DNA from: Balneolia bacterium
GTDB taxonomy: Bacteria > Bacteroidota > Rhodothermia > Balneolales > Cyclonatronaceae
Direction of reading: 5' to 3'
Assembly: GCA_022565795.1 (NCBI GenBank)
Contig: JAIUMA010000015.1
Location: 1 to 61,047, forward strand
DNA: 61,047 nucleotides
Shown here: one piece after another, positions 1-10,500 of the stretch
Layout of the letters: each line of letters opens with the position of its first letter
Numbering within the stretch: position 1 is the stretch's first letter
The notes under the pieces: model-generated
Database searches by the model: none
Seen by the model: only the letters and a program-made list of their open reading frames with translations
Told to the model about the DNA's origin: nothing
Translations under genes and position numbers: made by a program

Positions 1-330
1 GGCCGCGCAGTCGGCCACAAAAATTGCCAGTGAGTAGCCCGGCTTGTTGGTTACAAGTGCATCGGTGTTCGGAAACACGCCCGGCTCATCCACTACCTGC
101 ACCCAGTTCTGATGTACCTGAATACCCCAGGAGGTCAGCCTCGGATCGGCACCGGCGGACTCAATCCACGCGCGGCGGTTCGCGGCTGTAAGCGCATCAT
201 CCTCGCTGGTATTATAGCCCAGGTTCAGCCCGGGAATCTTCACATCGGCATTCCAGTCCGGATTTTTCAGACTGAACGCGCCCTTTATCCCGGCTGCGGG
301 TTTCCAGGATATGTGGTTGAATTCGGACAT
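1..330 (-). CDS. pgeF: PgeF/YfiH (LACC1-like) family protein, N-terminal part, cut by window edge
   Basis: Only the first 110 codons are in the window; the gene runs off the left edge in frame with no stop. The translation begins MSEFNHISW and carries the family hallmarks: LNLGYNTSEDDALTAANR at about 36-52, QVHQNWVQVVDEPG at about 71-84, DALVTNKPGYSLAIFVADC at about 90-108. The family (formerly called polyphenol oxidase or DUF152) includes PgeF, which helps purge mis-incorporated residues from cell-wall precursors, and LACC1-type purine nucleoside-metabolising enzymes. The zinc-ligand Cys of the ADC motif is visible; the later ligands lie outside. The start ATG at 328-330 is chosen because the leader upstream has no other in-frame ATG. 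It is preceded by a good Bacteroidota-type promoter at 417-447. Family call is firm; the exact substrate is not decided by sequence. Confidence 0.85.
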   Translation of the reverse strand, partial: MSEFNHISWKPAAGIKGAFSLKNPDWNADVKIPGLNLGYNTSEDDALTAANRRAWIESAGADPRLTSWGIQVHQNWVQVVDEPGVFPNTDALVTNKPGYSLAIFVADCAA

Positions 331-416
331 TTCGGGAATGGTGAATTTTGAATGGTGAATTGCTGGTTTTTTGTGCAATTATCATATGTGGTAATTGAAC
401 ATACCAATATGCTATT

Positions 417-447
417 CAAATCTACAACATCTCAACTCATAAAATAA
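417..447 (-). promoter_or_regulatory. Putative Bacteroidota-type promoter for the pgeF-like gene
   Basis: Read on the minus strand, a perfect -7 element TAGATTTG (424-417) follows a TTA at 447-445 with a spacing of exactly 20. The consensus is TTG-N about 20-TAnnTTTG, so only the -33 G is off. Transcription would start near 410, giving a leader of about 80 nt before the ATG at 330. Confidence 0.45.
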
Positions 448-480
448 TTGTCGTGCCGGGATACTTGTTGAGATCGACCC

Positions 481-508
481 AAAACACTTTTGTGGGCTTT
501 AGTGTTTT
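481..508. terminator. Hairpin between aroE and the pgeF-like gene, possible terminator
   Basis: AAAACACT (481-488) is complementary to AGTGTTTT (501-508) around a 12-nt loop. On the plus strand it is followed by ATTTTTTT; on the minus strand, which both neighbouring genes use, it lies downstream of aroE but has only a short T tract. It may be a weak terminator for aroE. The stem is AT-rich, so the call is uncertain. Confidence 0.3.
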
Positions 509-556
509 ATTTTTTTGTGTTTCACCTTCAAAATAATCAACTACCCCGACACCAAA

Positions 557-1429
557 TCACCTTACCAACAATTGCTCTTTGATTGCTTTTGCAGCCTCAT
601 CTTTTGGGAAGGATTTACCTGTCCAGATGCGGAATGATGCGGCGGCCTGTTCTACAAACATGGTGAGTCCGCCCGTAACGGAATGCGCACCGGCTATTTC
701 CGCCTGCTTCAGAAACTGCGTTTCGAGCGGATTATATATAGCGTCCATACAGACCTTTCCCTCGAGCAGGTGGCTCAGATTAGGAGGAACCGGTGATTTA
801 TAAATATCCGGATGCATGCCCAGCGGCGTGGTGTTAATCACGGCAGCGGACTGCATGAGCGCGCTCTCGAGCTGATTATAGCCAACAATTTCAACCGGTA
901 CTTTATTGATTGCAGACGGCCAGTCGGTCGCTGCTGGGCGGCGGGAAACCACGAAGGCTTTGGTCATCTTCAGCTCTCTGAACGAGGCAACCGCAGCACG
1001 CGCCGCGCCACCGGAACCCATCACCACGCCGGGCTGACCGGTAAACATAAGCGCATGAGGCAGAAGCGACTGCACAAATCCCGTTACGTCGGTATTGTAG
1101 CCGATGAGACCGTTTCTGTGAGGCGCAACAGTATTTACTGCACCTACAGCGATAGCCAGCGGATCGATAATATCGAGCGGCTCGAGAATTCGAGACTTGT
1201 GCGGGATAGTTACGTTTAGCCCGCGAAATCCGGGGAGGCTCAGAAGCTTTCCAATCCACGCAAAAGCATTCGACGGGGTGTCGATCGCGTAATAGACGGC
1301 CTTCATATTATGATGCTGAAGCGCAATATTATGAATCAGCGGGGATTTGCTGTGCGCCAGCGGATGTCCGATTACGGCGTAAAAAGGCCCGTGGGGTGGT
1401 TTCTTTAAAAACTCCTGGAGATGGTTCAT
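557..1429 (-). CDS. aroE: Shikimate dehydrogenase (NADP+)
   Basis: Reduces 3-dehydroshikimate to shikimate in the aromatic amino-acid pathway, in the cytoplasm. The 290-residue length is typical. The N-terminal substrate domain shows YAVIGHPLAHSKSPLIHN (residues 17-34) and NVTIPHK with the catalytic Lys at 78. The partner Asp is D114 in GYNTDVTGF. The NADP-binding glycine-rich loop GSGGAARAA is at 138-146. The C-terminal region has the expected MDAIYNPLET and GLTMFVEQA segments. It stands alone on the minus strand between a terminator for the SRPBCC gene (1536-1564) and the pgeF-like gene. No oddity is seen. Confidence 0.95.
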   Translation of the reverse strand: MNHLQEFLKKPPHGPFYAVIGHPLAHSKSPLIHNIALQHHNMKAVYYAIDTPSNAFAWIGKLLSLPGFRGLNVTIPHKSRILEPLDIIDPLAIAVGAVNTVAPHRNGLIGYNTDVTGFVQSLLPHALMFTGQPGVVMGSGGAARAAVASFRELKMTKAFVVSRRPAATDWPSAINKVPVEIVGYNQLESALMQSAAVINTTPLGMHPDIYKSPVPPNLSHLLEGKVCMDAIYNPLETQFLKQAEIAGAHSVTGGLTMFVEQAAASFRIWTGKSFPKDEAAKAIKEQLLVR

Positions 1430-1535
1430 TTCAGCTGCAGACCAGCCTGCCCGTTAATTATGAAACAAACAGCGTCCTGCACTGAGAAACGCCCGTTCAG
1501 ATACCGTTTTGATCTGATAATGCGACAACTTGTAA

Positions 1536-1564
1536 AGAAAAAGGCCGCACATCGCTGTGCGGCC
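1536..1564 (-). terminator. Rho-independent terminator of the SRPBCC gene
   Basis: A perfect 9-bp stem, GGCCGCACA (1543-1551) with TGTGCGGCC (1556-1564) and a 4-nt loop. On the minus strand it is followed by TTTTTC, immediately after the stop of the gene at 1589. Confidence 0.85.
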
Positions 1565-1588
1565 CTGAATTCTGTGTCGTATCGGTTA

Positions 1589-2062
1589 TCAGACGGCAGC
1601 TTGCTCTTTGTCTGATACTTCAGAATCTTCGCTTTCTTTGAAGGTTCCGTTTTCTACCGCCTGACGGAAGAAATCGAGATCTTTTTGAAGCTGATCGTCT
1701 GAGTTATCAATAAAAGACTTCAGTTCGCCTTCAGCTTCGCCGAAGAACGGTCTGTAATCGAGGCTGAAGTCGATACGGGTACGGGTGCCATTTTCCAGAG
1801 GTGTGAACCGAATGGTGCCGGTTTGGTTCAAATTACCATTGATTGTAATCCACGCGAAACGTGTGTTGCGGAGATCATCAATGATGTTGGTTGTCCACTT
1901 GTACTCTTCTCCTCCGATGGTGGTCTTGAATTCGTACGTCTGAGAGTTAATTTTGGTCACCTCTTCGATTCCGCTCATGAAACGAGGAAAATCTACAGGG
2001 GAATTCAGACTTTCATAAACTTTAGCGAGAGGCAGGTTGACTTCAATACGTTGATGCGCCAT
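1589..2062 (-). CDS. SRPBCC (START-like) family protein
   Basis: A 157-residue soluble protein without signal peptide. The opening HQRIEVNLPLAKVYESLNSP, the FPRFMSGIEEV segment and the later GTRTRIDFSLDY strand followed by a long C-terminal helix (about 111-138) match the SRPBCC/polyketide cyclase-like helix-grip fold, which binds hydrophobic ligands. Residues after 140 form an acidic tail. No catalytic residue can be assigned, so ligand and role are unknown. It is a single gene with its own promoter candidate and a strong terminator, divergent from the porin-like gene at 2270. A second, unrelated SRPBCC gene lies at 46020. Confidence 0.75.
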   Translation of the reverse strand: MAHQRIEVNLPLAKVYESLNSPVDFPRFMSGIEEVTKINSQTYEFKTTIGGEEYKWTTNIIDDLRNTRFAWITINGNLNQTGTIRFTPLENGTRTRIDFSLDYRPFFGEAEGELKSFIDNSDDQLQKDLDFFRQAVENGTFKESEDSEVSDKEQAAV

Positions 2063-2159
2063 ATTCTGATAATTGGACTTCGTAATGATTACAGGTTATG
2101 ATTCGTGGCTGATAAAACAGCCTGCTTGGATAGACAGTTATATCATCTCCACATTATTG

Positions 2160-2190
2160 TAAAATTAAGATTTTTTCCCGAAAATATCAA
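2160..2190 (-). promoter_or_regulatory. Putative promoter for the SRPBCC gene
   Basis: Minus strand TTG (2190-2188), 20 nt spacing, then TAATTTTA (2167-2160), one base off TAnnTTTG. The predicted start near 2153 leaves a leader of about 90 nt. Confidence 0.4.
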
Positions 2191-2269
2191 TTTGGATTTA
2201 AAACTAATTATTCGTCTCTTTTGTTTGGGTTGCCTTACTCCTGTTTTTTGGAAGTCCAAACCTCCATGT

Positions 2270-3691
2270 ATGCGCTCCAACCCACAATTTATTTTACTGC
2301 TTCTTACTGTTACGCTTGCGTTTACGCTTCTCCCCTCCCCACAGCATGCCCAGGCACAGAGCAGTTTCTCCGGCTTCGTAAGTAACTATAATGCCTTCAC
2401 CACGCAGCCTCCCAACGAAATTATCAGCGGCAGAAACCGCGTAAGATTAAATTTCAGAAACGACTTCAGGGACGGCCGCGTCTACATTTCTTCCGACCTG
2501 CGCCAGCTCTACAGCTTCTCCAGCGACTCGCTCGACTTCAGACTACGCGAGGCCTTTCTCGACATCTATCTCGACAACGCCGACCTGCGCATTGGTAAAC
2601 AAACCATCGCTTGGGGCAAAACCGAGGGCGACTTCATCTTTGATATCGTAAGCCCGTTTGATCTTTCGGAGTTTCTCACGCAGGACTTCAGAGAGCTTCG
2701 GGAAGGCGTTACCGCATTTAATTACACGCATTTCTTTGGCCGGAATCAGTTTCAGTTCATAGTTAATCCGGTATTCGAGCCATCTCGACTGCCTGATTAT
2801 GATGGCGTCTGGGGTATTGTTCCCACCGATATTTTCCCAATCCCTACAGAGTTTGAATCATTTGATCCGGGCCGTGTTACCCTTAGCGACATGCAGTACG
2901 CCGCCCGTTTTGCATGGCGGCCTTCCGCTTCTTTTGATATTGATCTCGCGCTAATGTACTGGAGAAGCAGCACGCCCGGCTATAGAAAAACGTTTGAGAC
3001 CATTGGAATCAGCGGATTCAGAGTACCGCTCTCCGTAACGTTCACCGAGGATTACGAGCCGGGAATTGTTGGCGGATTTTGGGGTGAGTACCGGGTATCA
3101 TCGGATTTGCGGTTTGTTTTTGAAGCCGCCTGGTTTCAGAAAAGACCTTACGACATTCTTCCCGGCGACCTCACCGATGATGATCTCAGGCTCTTTCGCC
3201 GCTTAGATCAGGGAACCATCAACCTTCCTGACATCGGTCAGCTTGGTCCGGCCTTAACGAGATTCAACAATACCCTGAATGCCGGCCAGGCCAACGGGTT
3301 CCTCACCTACCGTCCCGCTCTGAAATGGATGACCGGTATCCAGTATCCGGTGTTAAACTGGAACACAAGCGTTCAGTATGTGGCTGATGTTGCTCTTGAT
3401 TATGAAGACGCCATTCTGCAGGAAGAGTGGTTTCACGGAGTTTCTCTCAGCACCAACAGAAGCTTCTTCCGGGATCAGCTGCTGGCCAGACTTCTCACCC
3501 GGTATCAGTTCAACGGAAACGACTATTGGATAAACCCCGAGCTGGCCTGGGATTTCCGTGACGGGCTGACCTTTACCGGGGGCGCACATCTATTCGGTGG
3601 GGAATCACCTGACCTCGACTATACGCAGCTGAGTTTCAGAAGATTTGGAGGCAACAGCCTTATATACCTCTCCGCCGCCTGGTTCTGGTAG
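2270..3691 (+). CDS. Outer-membrane porin-like protein (DUF1302-like) paired with an RND/MMPL transporter
   Basis: The open frame begins at 2105, but the ATG at 2270 is preferred: the 473-residue product then starts with a typical signal peptide (MRSNPQFILLLLTVTLAF, then AQAQ before the mature chain). The mature part alternates short amphipathic strands and ends in an aromatic strand, IYLSAAWFW, as beta-barrel outer-membrane proteins do. IGKQTIAWGKTEG and SPFDLSEFLTQDFRELREG resemble the conserved region of DUF1302-type outer-membrane proteins, which often neighbour MMPL/RND transporters. The next gene on the same strand is exactly such a transporter (130 bp gap). I infer that the pair moves a hydrophobic compound across or out of the envelope; substrate unknown. 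Confidence 0.6.
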   Translation: MRSNPQFILLLLTVTLAFTLLPSPQHAQAQSSFSGFVSNYNAFTTQPPNEIISGRNRVRLNFRNDFRDGRVYISSDLRQLYSFSSDSLDFRLREAFLDIYLDNADLRIGKQTIAWGKTEGDFIFDIVSPFDLSEFLTQDFRELREGVTAFNYTHFFGRNQFQFIVNPVFEPSRLPDYDGVWGIVPTDIFPIPTEFESFDPGRVTLSDMQYAARFAWRPSASFDIDLALMYWRSSTPGYRKTFETIGISGFRVPLSVTFTEDYEPGIVGGFWGEYRVSSDLRFVFEAAWFQKRPYDILPGDLTDDDLRLFRRLDQGTINLPDIGQLGPALTRFNNTLNAGQANGFLTYRPALKWMTGIQYPVLNWNTSVQYVADVALDYEDAILQEEWFHGVSLSTNRSFFRDQLLARLLTRYQFNGNDYWINPELAWDFRDGLTFTGGAHLFGGESPDLDYTQLSFRRFGGNSLIYLSAAWFW

Positions 3692-3820
3692 AGTGAGAAA
3701 GGATTTTTTTTCATCTAATCTGCACGGATAAATAGCCCAAAAGGCAGGAATGCTTACCGACGAACTGAATGTTAAAACTGATTCAATCAAAACGCTTTTG
3801 AAACGCAGAATTATTCCTCA

Positions 3821-6190
3821 TTGGAACGCATAGCTGACTTTATTCTCGGGAACCGCAGACCCATTCTCATCATTGCCGTACTGCTTAGTATTGCATCTGT
3901 TTATCCCATACTAAATGTACAGGCTGACTTCAGCCTGGAGGGATTCTTCCCTGAGAACGATCCTACCATTGATGCCTACCAGCAGTTTTCCGAGGAGTAC
4001 GGGCGTGATGACAATGTAATCGTGATTGGCATCGAAACGGATAACGTGCTGGATGGGTCCTTTTTGACAAACCTCAGAAGCCTCACCGACAGTCTTTCCG
4101 TCATCGAGAATATCACCGAAGTCCGCTCTATTTTTGATGCGCAGCGTCTTCGGAACGTGAACGGGAATCTCGAGGCTGAATCCTATTTGAACGGTACGCT
4201 CACCAACGGGGAGATCTTTGATGAGATAATCAGCGATCCGTTCACCGAGGGGTTATTCATCAACCGCGACGCCACCTTTACGGCTATTTATATCGCCATC
4301 GACGAGGATAAAAACGATTTCCCCGTGCGCGAGCAGGTGATTCGGGATTTCAAGGAGGTTCTCGCCGGTCAGAACGGGCTCGATTATTACGTGGCGGGCA
4401 TACCCTACTTCAGGAATCAATATGTGAATGTGCTGAACAGTGAGATCATCTTTTATATCAGCATTTCTTCTGTACTGATTATTCTGCTCCTTTGGTTCCT
4501 GTTTCGCAACGCTCAGGGAATTGTGATTCCTATTATGATTGTGTGGCTCACCATTCTGTTCACGGTGGTTATCCTGCAGCTCACGGGCGGCTACTTTGAG
4601 GTTCTTACCAGCACTATTGCTCCGATTCTGCTCTGCGTGGGAGTGGCAGATTCAGTCCACATGCTTTCAAAATACCGGGACAACCGGATGGCAGGGCTTC
4701 CCAAACCCAGAGCCATGCGGGAAAGCCTGATTGTACTGGGCAGCGCGACCTTTCTTACAAGCGTAACCACGGCCGTTGGTTTCGCCACGCTGCTTACCAG
4801 TAACGTCATTCCGATGCGCACCTTTGGCATGTACACGGCTATAGGAGTGATGGTGGCCTATGTCATCACCATTTTCCTGCTGCCCTCGATGATGCCCTAC
4901 TTCAAGGATTCGAAGCCGGAAAGCAACACCAGCGGACGCGTTCACGATGCCATCGGTGCAGCACTGAGATATAGCTTCAGAACGGCGCTTAAATACCATA
5001 AAGCGGTCGTAATCGGAACGCTTTTGCTTACAATCGGAATCGGCACCGGCATAACACAGCTAAGGGTTAACGGCTTTGTCTTTGATGATGTGGGGCAGGA
5101 TTCACCGCTTATTGCCGACAGCCACGTTATTGCCGACCGGCTGAGCCCTCAGTTTCCCCTCGAAATCATTATCGATACCGGTGAAGAGAACGGCATCACC
5201 AATCCGGATCTGCTTCAGCGCGTTGCCAGCCTCGAGGATAAGCTCCTTTCTTATGATGAAATGGAAAAAACCCGCTCTGTGCGAACGCTCATGGAACAAA
5301 TCCACAGGGTGATGTCGCCCGAAGAGGCCGAAGCGGAGCCCCTGCCCACGAACCGCGCCCTGCTGGCCCAGTACCTGCTGCTGATGGAAATCACCGACGC
5401 TGATGCCCTCGACCGCTTCACCGACTTTACCTACAGTCAAATCCGGATTTCAACGCAGGCCTTCGATTCGGGATCGTACCGCATTAACCAAATCCGGGCC
5501 GAGCTGAACAGCTACATAGCTGAAAACTTCCCGGATGAAGAGATAACTATGACCGGCACCACGATTCTCGTTGCCGATCTCACCGATAATATCGTTTTCT
5601 CGCTGGCCTCGAGCATTATTCTGGCGTTTATCTTTATATCGCTCATCATGGCCTGGCTGTTTAGAAACGGTAAGCTGGTGCTCATTTCGCTGCTGCCCAA
5701 CATTATGCCGCTCGTCGTAATTGCCGGTCTGATGGGCTACTGGGGCATCGATATAAAGCCTTCAACAGCCGTTATTTTTACGATAGCCTTTGGTATTGCC
5801 GTAGACGACAGCATTCATTTTCTGGCCAGGTTCCGCATAGAAAGCAAGCGTGGACGAAACCTGATTGAAGCCGTACGCATTACTACAGAACGCACCGGCC
5901 GCGCCATCATTCTGACCAGCGCTATTTTGCTGGTCGGCTTCGGAACGCTTGGCAACAGCGAGTTCGACTCCACTATGTATATGGGCCAATTGGTAAGCCT
6001 CACCATTTTCACCGCCATCATCGCAGACCTGTTCTTCCTGCCGGCCCTTATCTACTGGATGAAGCCGGATATGAAGGCCATAAGCCTGAAAAAAGCACCC
6101 GGATTCTACCCGGAGGTTGATGGCCCGGTTAAGGGTTCACCTGCAGATCATACCCGTCCGGCCGACAAAGTGCTGGAAAACGCACGATAG
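3821..6190 (+). CDS. MMPL-type RND-superfamily transporter
   Basis: A 789-residue membrane protein in two similar halves, each with one N-terminal helix, a periplasmic loop (about 35-215 and 410-600) and a bundle of five helices. TM4 of each half has an Asp-centred motif, VGVADSVHMLSKYR (about 273-286) and GIAVDDSIHFLARFR (about 654-668), typical of the MMPL/HpnN-like RND branch and probably the proton-coupling site. These proteins commonly export lipids or hydrophobic small molecules. The start is TTG at 3821, directly before ERIADFILGNRRP; no better ATG is seen. It follows the porin-like gene and precedes, after 175 bp, the tripartite RND operon. The natural substrate cannot be told from sequence. 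Confidence 0.85.
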   Translation: MERIADFILGNRRPILIIAVLLSIASVYPILNVQADFSLEGFFPENDPTIDAYQQFSEEYGRDDNVIVIGIETDNVLDGSFLTNLRSLTDSLSVIENITEVRSIFDAQRLRNVNGNLEAESYLNGTLTNGEIFDEIISDPFTEGLFINRDATFTAIYIAIDEDKNDFPVREQVIRDFKEVLAGQNGLDYYVAGIPYFRNQYVNVLNSEIIFYISISSVLIILLLWFLFRNAQGIVIPIMIVWLTILFTVVILQLTGGYFEVLTSTIAPILLCVGVADSVHMLSKYRDNRMAGLPKPRAMRESLIVLGSATFLTSVTTAVGFATLLTSNVIPMRTFGMYTAIGVMVAYVITIFLLPSMMPYFKDSKPESNTSGRVHDAIGAALRYSFRTALKYHKAVVIGTLLLTIGIGTGITQLRVNGFVFDDVGQDSPLIADSHVIADRLSPQFPLEIIIDTGEENGITNPDLLQRVASLEDKLLSYDEMEKTRSVRTLMEQIHRVMSPEEAEAEPLPTNRALLAQYLLLMEITDADALDRFTDFTYSQIRISTQAFDSGSYRINQIRAELNSYIAENFPDEEITMTGTTILVADLTDNIVFSLASSIILAFIFISLIMAWLFRNGKLVLISLLPNIMPLVVIAGLMGYWGIDIKPSTAVIFTIAFGIAVDDSIHFLARFRIESKRGRNLIEAVRITTERTGRAIILTSAILLVGFGTLGNSEFDSTMYMGQLVSLTIFTAIIADLFFLPALIYWMKPDMKAISLKKAPGFYPEVDGPVKGSPADHTRPADKVLENAR

Positions 6191-6365
6191 CAAAAAGCAT
6201 TTAGATGAATCCCCTTCCTGTTACCACACATCAGGTTAACAGATTCCATGCCGTTTGCAGATTTTTTTATGAGTGAACTTAACCCATTTACAGCAAACGA
6301 AATAGCTCTTCAGCCTGTTGGGTCAATCAATAATTACAAATCATTCTCCCAACACATCCATTCGT

Positions 6366-7502
6366 ATGAGCACCCGAAATAAATCATCCAATCAGCGGTA
6401 CATCGCTTATGGGGCTGCAGGAAGCATCATTCTGCTTACCTTTCTTATTCTGTTTTTGCTGCCGGACAGCCCCTCAGCTGAAGATGCACCCGATTCAGCT
6501 GATCCGGAGCGCGAAGTTAACGTCCGCAATTTCGAGCCTGGAGAAATAACAACCGACATTTCAATTACAGGCCGTGTCAGGGCCGTTGAGCGTATTGAAG
6601 TGTTTACCGAAGTTCAGGGTGTTTTAATTTCAGGCGCGCGTCCGTTCCGTACCGGAAACCGATTTGAACAGGGTGATGTGCTCGTTCAGCTGGATAATAC
6701 GGATGAAGAGCTCGACTTGTTTGCGCAGCGCAGCCGTTTTCAATCAGCCCTTGCCTCGCTGCTGCCAACCATTCGCAGCGATTATTCGTCCAGCTTCGAT
6801 AATTGGGCAGCATACGTCGAGTCTTTCGACCCGGAAAGCAGCCTGAATGAGCTTCCCGAGCCCGAAAGTCGTCAGGAGCGCTTTTTTCTTGCTGCAAATG
6901 ATATCTATGGTCAATACTACAGCATAAAAGCACAGGAAAACCGGATCTCCAAATTCACTCTGCGCGCTCCCTTCAGCGGTGAGCTCCGATCTGCCGACGC
7001 CTTCCCCGGAACCCTCATTCAGCCCAACACGAGCCTTGGCGAGTTTATCGGGGACGTGTACGAGCTTGAAACCTTTGTAAGTCTCAGCGAACTGGATTTT
7101 ATTTCGGCCGGTGATATCGTTCGCCTTCGCTCGGCGGGTACCGGCCTCGAGCTTGAAGGGACCATTGCCCGCATTGGAAGCTCCGTAAACGCTCAGACAC
7201 AGTCGTTTCCCGTATACATTGAGATGGAATCGGAGCGCCTCAAAGACGGTCTCTATTTAGAAGGTACCATAAGCGGGCGCACGCTCGAAGACGTAGTTGA
7301 AATACCCCGGAATCTGCTTACCCGCGAGAACACGGTTCTTATTATTGAAGATGATATCGGCACCCACCGGGAAGTAGAACCACTGTTCTTTAACCGCGAA
7401 ACCGTGCTTGTTCGTGGGCTTCAAAGCGATGACGACGTCATTGAGCTGAGAGCAGGTACCACTTCCCTTGCCGGCGCCAGAGTTCGTAAAATCGAAGAGT
7501 AA
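6366..7502 (+). CDS. RND efflux periplasmic adaptor (HlyD/MFP family)
   Basis: The ATG at 6366 is chosen over an in-frame TTG at 6318 because it directly precedes a basic stretch and the single transmembrane helix (about residues 13-31). The product is then 378 residues. After the anchor come the lipoyl-like segment (VRAVERIEVFTEVQGVL and VLVQLDNTDEELD), a short helical hairpin, the returning half FTLRAPFSGELRSADAFPG, and a C-terminal beta domain. This is the usual order for adaptors linking an inner-membrane RND permease to a TolC-like channel. The coding end is 32 bp before the permease start, so the two are co-transcribed. The hairpin is short compared with AcrA. Confidence 0.85.
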   Translation: MSTRNKSSNQRYIAYGAAGSIILLTFLILFLLPDSPSAEDAPDSADPEREVNVRNFEPGEITTDISITGRVRAVERIEVFTEVQGVLISGARPFRTGNRFEQGDVLVQLDNTDEELDLFAQRSRFQSALASLLPTIRSDYSSSFDNWAAYVESFDPESSLNELPEPESRQERFFLAANDIYGQYYSIKAQENRISKFTLRAPFSGELRSADAFPGTLIQPNTSLGEFIGDVYELETFVSLSELDFISAGDIVRLRSAGTGLELEGTIARIGSSVNAQTQSFPVYIEMESERLKDGLYLEGTISGRTLEDVVEIPRNLLTRENTVLIIEDDIGTHREVEPLFFNRETVLVRGLQSDDDVIELRAGTTSLAGARVRKIEE

Positions 7503-7534
7503 CCCAAAGACTCACTATCCCAAAAAACTTTTTC

Positions 7535-10500
7535 ATGAAAGAGCTCATAGGTTACTTTATCAGCTACAAATCGGTAGCTAATTTCACGTTATTGCTTATC
7601 CTGGTGATGGGGGTGCTGGTTTTCTCAAACCTGCGCTACTCCTTCTTCCCGGAAGAGTCTATCCGTTTTGTAAACATCGATATCATTTACACCGGCGCCT
7701 CACCGACGGAAGTTGAAGAAGGTGCTATTGCTAAAATCGAGGAAAATCTCAAAGGCGTAAGCGGAATCGAACGCTTCACTTCCGTATCTGAAAACAACCG
7801 GGGTACCATTGAAGTTGAGCTTCTCGAACGTGCCAACCCCGACGATGTTCTGATTGATATTCAGAATGCGGTAGATCAAATCACCACTTTTCCATCGGTC
7901 ATGGATGATCCGGTGGTGTACAAAGTTGAAGTTCTCACAGATGCCATGACCTTCGCCATTAGCGGTAACCAGCCGCTCACGGTTATAAAAGACATCGCAC
8001 GGGAAATTGAAAACGACCTGCTGAATCAGCCCGGAATTTCCAAGGTAACCATTGAGGGTTATCCGGATGAAGAGATCGAAATCGCCGTCCGGGAAGAGAC
8101 GCTTCGTGCCTTTGATATTACGTTTGAGGATATCAGCAACGCAGTAGCCGGTTCCAATATCGAGCTTTTCGGTGGTACCATTCGCACCGGCCGCGAGGAG
8201 ATTCAGATTATGGCCAACGCCCGTGAGTATTTTGCTCAGGATATGGGTCGGATTGTGGTCCGTGCCACCGACGACGGACAGGTGGTTCGCCTCAGCGACA
8301 TAGCCCGGCTTTCAAACAGATTTGAGGAAATCCCAGACCGTCGAACCCTAAACGGCAACCGATCGGTAAATATCAAGGTCGAAAACACCGTAGATGAGGA
8401 CATTCTGGAAACGGTAAATTTCCTTCGCGAATACATCGAGCGCTTCAACGAGGATCGAGAAGATCTGCGCGCAACCGTAATTAATGATCAGGCCGACGGG
8501 CTTGAGGAACGAATTCAGGTGCTGTCTGATAACGCCTGGCAGGGCGCGCTGCTGGTTGTTATCGTGCTCGGTATCTTCCTGAACTTCAGGCTTGCGCTTT
8601 GGGTATCGCTTCAGATTCCGATTTCGTTACTTGGAATGATCATCTTTGCCGGAATTTGGGGAATCACCGTTAATCAGCTCTCAATGTTCGGGGTCATTCT
8701 GGTGCTCGGTATTCTCGTGGACTATGGAGTGGTGGTTAGTGAAAACATCTACCAGCACTTCGAACGCGGCAAAGATTCCATAAATGCTGCTATCGACGGC
8801 ACTATTGAGCTCGTAGCACCGCTAATGCTCTCCTTCACCACTACCGTAGCTGCCTTTTCATTCTTCTTCTTTTTAGACGGCACGCTGGGCGAGTTTTTCT
8901 CCGATATTTCTTTTGTAGTCATTGCATCAAATATCGTGGCGCTGGCCGTAGGCTTCTTTCTGCTTCCGGCTCTTATTGCCAATTCGAAATCATTACGGAA
9001 AGACAACAGACCAAATCGTCTTGAACGCTTTTTTGACAAAGTATTCAAAAAAATACTCAAAGGCTTCTATGCGCCTTCGCTCAGGTTTGGTCTGCGCTAC
9101 CCGTTTGTTGTAATCATTTCTGTGGTCGGCCTTTTCATTATAACCATTGGCGGGTTCCGCAGCGACATCATACAAACCACCTTCTTCCCCAACATCGAAT
9201 TTGACGAAGTTTCTGTAAGCCTGCGTCTGCCAGCAGGAACCGGAGATGAAATAACTGAGTCTATTCTCATGGAAATTGAAGAAGCGACAGAACGGGTAAA
9301 CGAGCGCCTGACCGAAGAAGCAAACGGTAACTCACCCATTCTGTACGTACAGCGTGTAGTAGGACCTCAACCCAATACAGGCAGTCTTCAAATTACCCTT
9401 ACCAAACCCGAAGAGCGCGATTACCTGGCCTTCGACATAGCCGGTATGATTCGTGAAGAAACCGGTGAAGTGCCTGAGGCCGAAAATATCTCTTTTGGAG
9501 CAGGTGATGCCTTTGGCAAACCAATATCGATATCAATGATCCACCGTTTCGACGATCTTGATGAATTACGCCAGGTCAAAACAGAGTTGATGCGCCGTAT
9601 GAACTCTGAAGACAGCATCATAGACGTTATCGATAACGATGAAATCGGCCAGCGGGAGCTCGACATCAGTCTGAAGCCTGAGGCTGAACTCCTTGACTTC
9701 AGCCTGCAGCAGGTTATCGATCAGGTGAGACAGGGATTCTTCGGAAATGAGATTCAGAGTATTCAGCGGGGCGATGAGGAAATCAAGGTCTGGGTTCGTT
9801 ACGAGCGTGATGCCCGGTCCTCAATTACCGACCTGGAACGTATGCGCATCACCGCTCCGGACGGAAACCGCTACTTCCTGCGCGATATCGCAAACATCAA
9901 CGAAACGGAAACGGTGGTACTCATCAACCGCAGAGACGGGCGGCGCGAAATTCTTGTTGAGGCAGATGTAGCTTCGCTGGACATTCCGGTCCCGGCCGTA
10001 ATCGGTATGATCCAAAGCCGGATCTTGCCCGAGCTGATGGAAGACTTTCCTTTTGTGGAATACACCTTCGAGGGCCAGGCGCGTCAGTCCAGAGACACTG
10101 CGCAATCAGCCGCCAGAGCCGGGCCCGTTATCCTGCTCATTATGCTGTTCATGATTATGCTGAACGGTCGCTCGGTATCACAAAGTATTATTTCAGTACT
10201 CATAATACCATTTGCGATCATTGGTGTTGCCTGGGGACACGTTATTTCCGGTATACCGCTCAGTATTTTCTCGATGCTGGGGGTCATCGCACTCATAGGT
10301 ATTCTCATCAACAACATGTTTGTTCTTCTGAGCAGCTTCAACGAAAAGCTGAAGGCAGGAAGAGGCTTTGCGGCCTCAGTCTACACCTCTGCATTAAGCC
10401 GGTTTAAGCCGATTATGCTCACTGCCATCACTACGGCAGCCGGACTAACTCCGCTTCTTCTTGGCACAAGTATTGGTGCGCAGTTCCTGAAGCCAACAGC

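Noticed and set aside
335-361. Short direct repeat GAATGGTGAATT
   Set aside because: Two copies of a 12-mer with no arms or flanking element; likely a chance or slippage duplication.
2105-2269. N-terminal extension of the porin-like protein
   Set aside because: The extra 55 residues precede a normal signal peptide that begins at the ATG at 2270.
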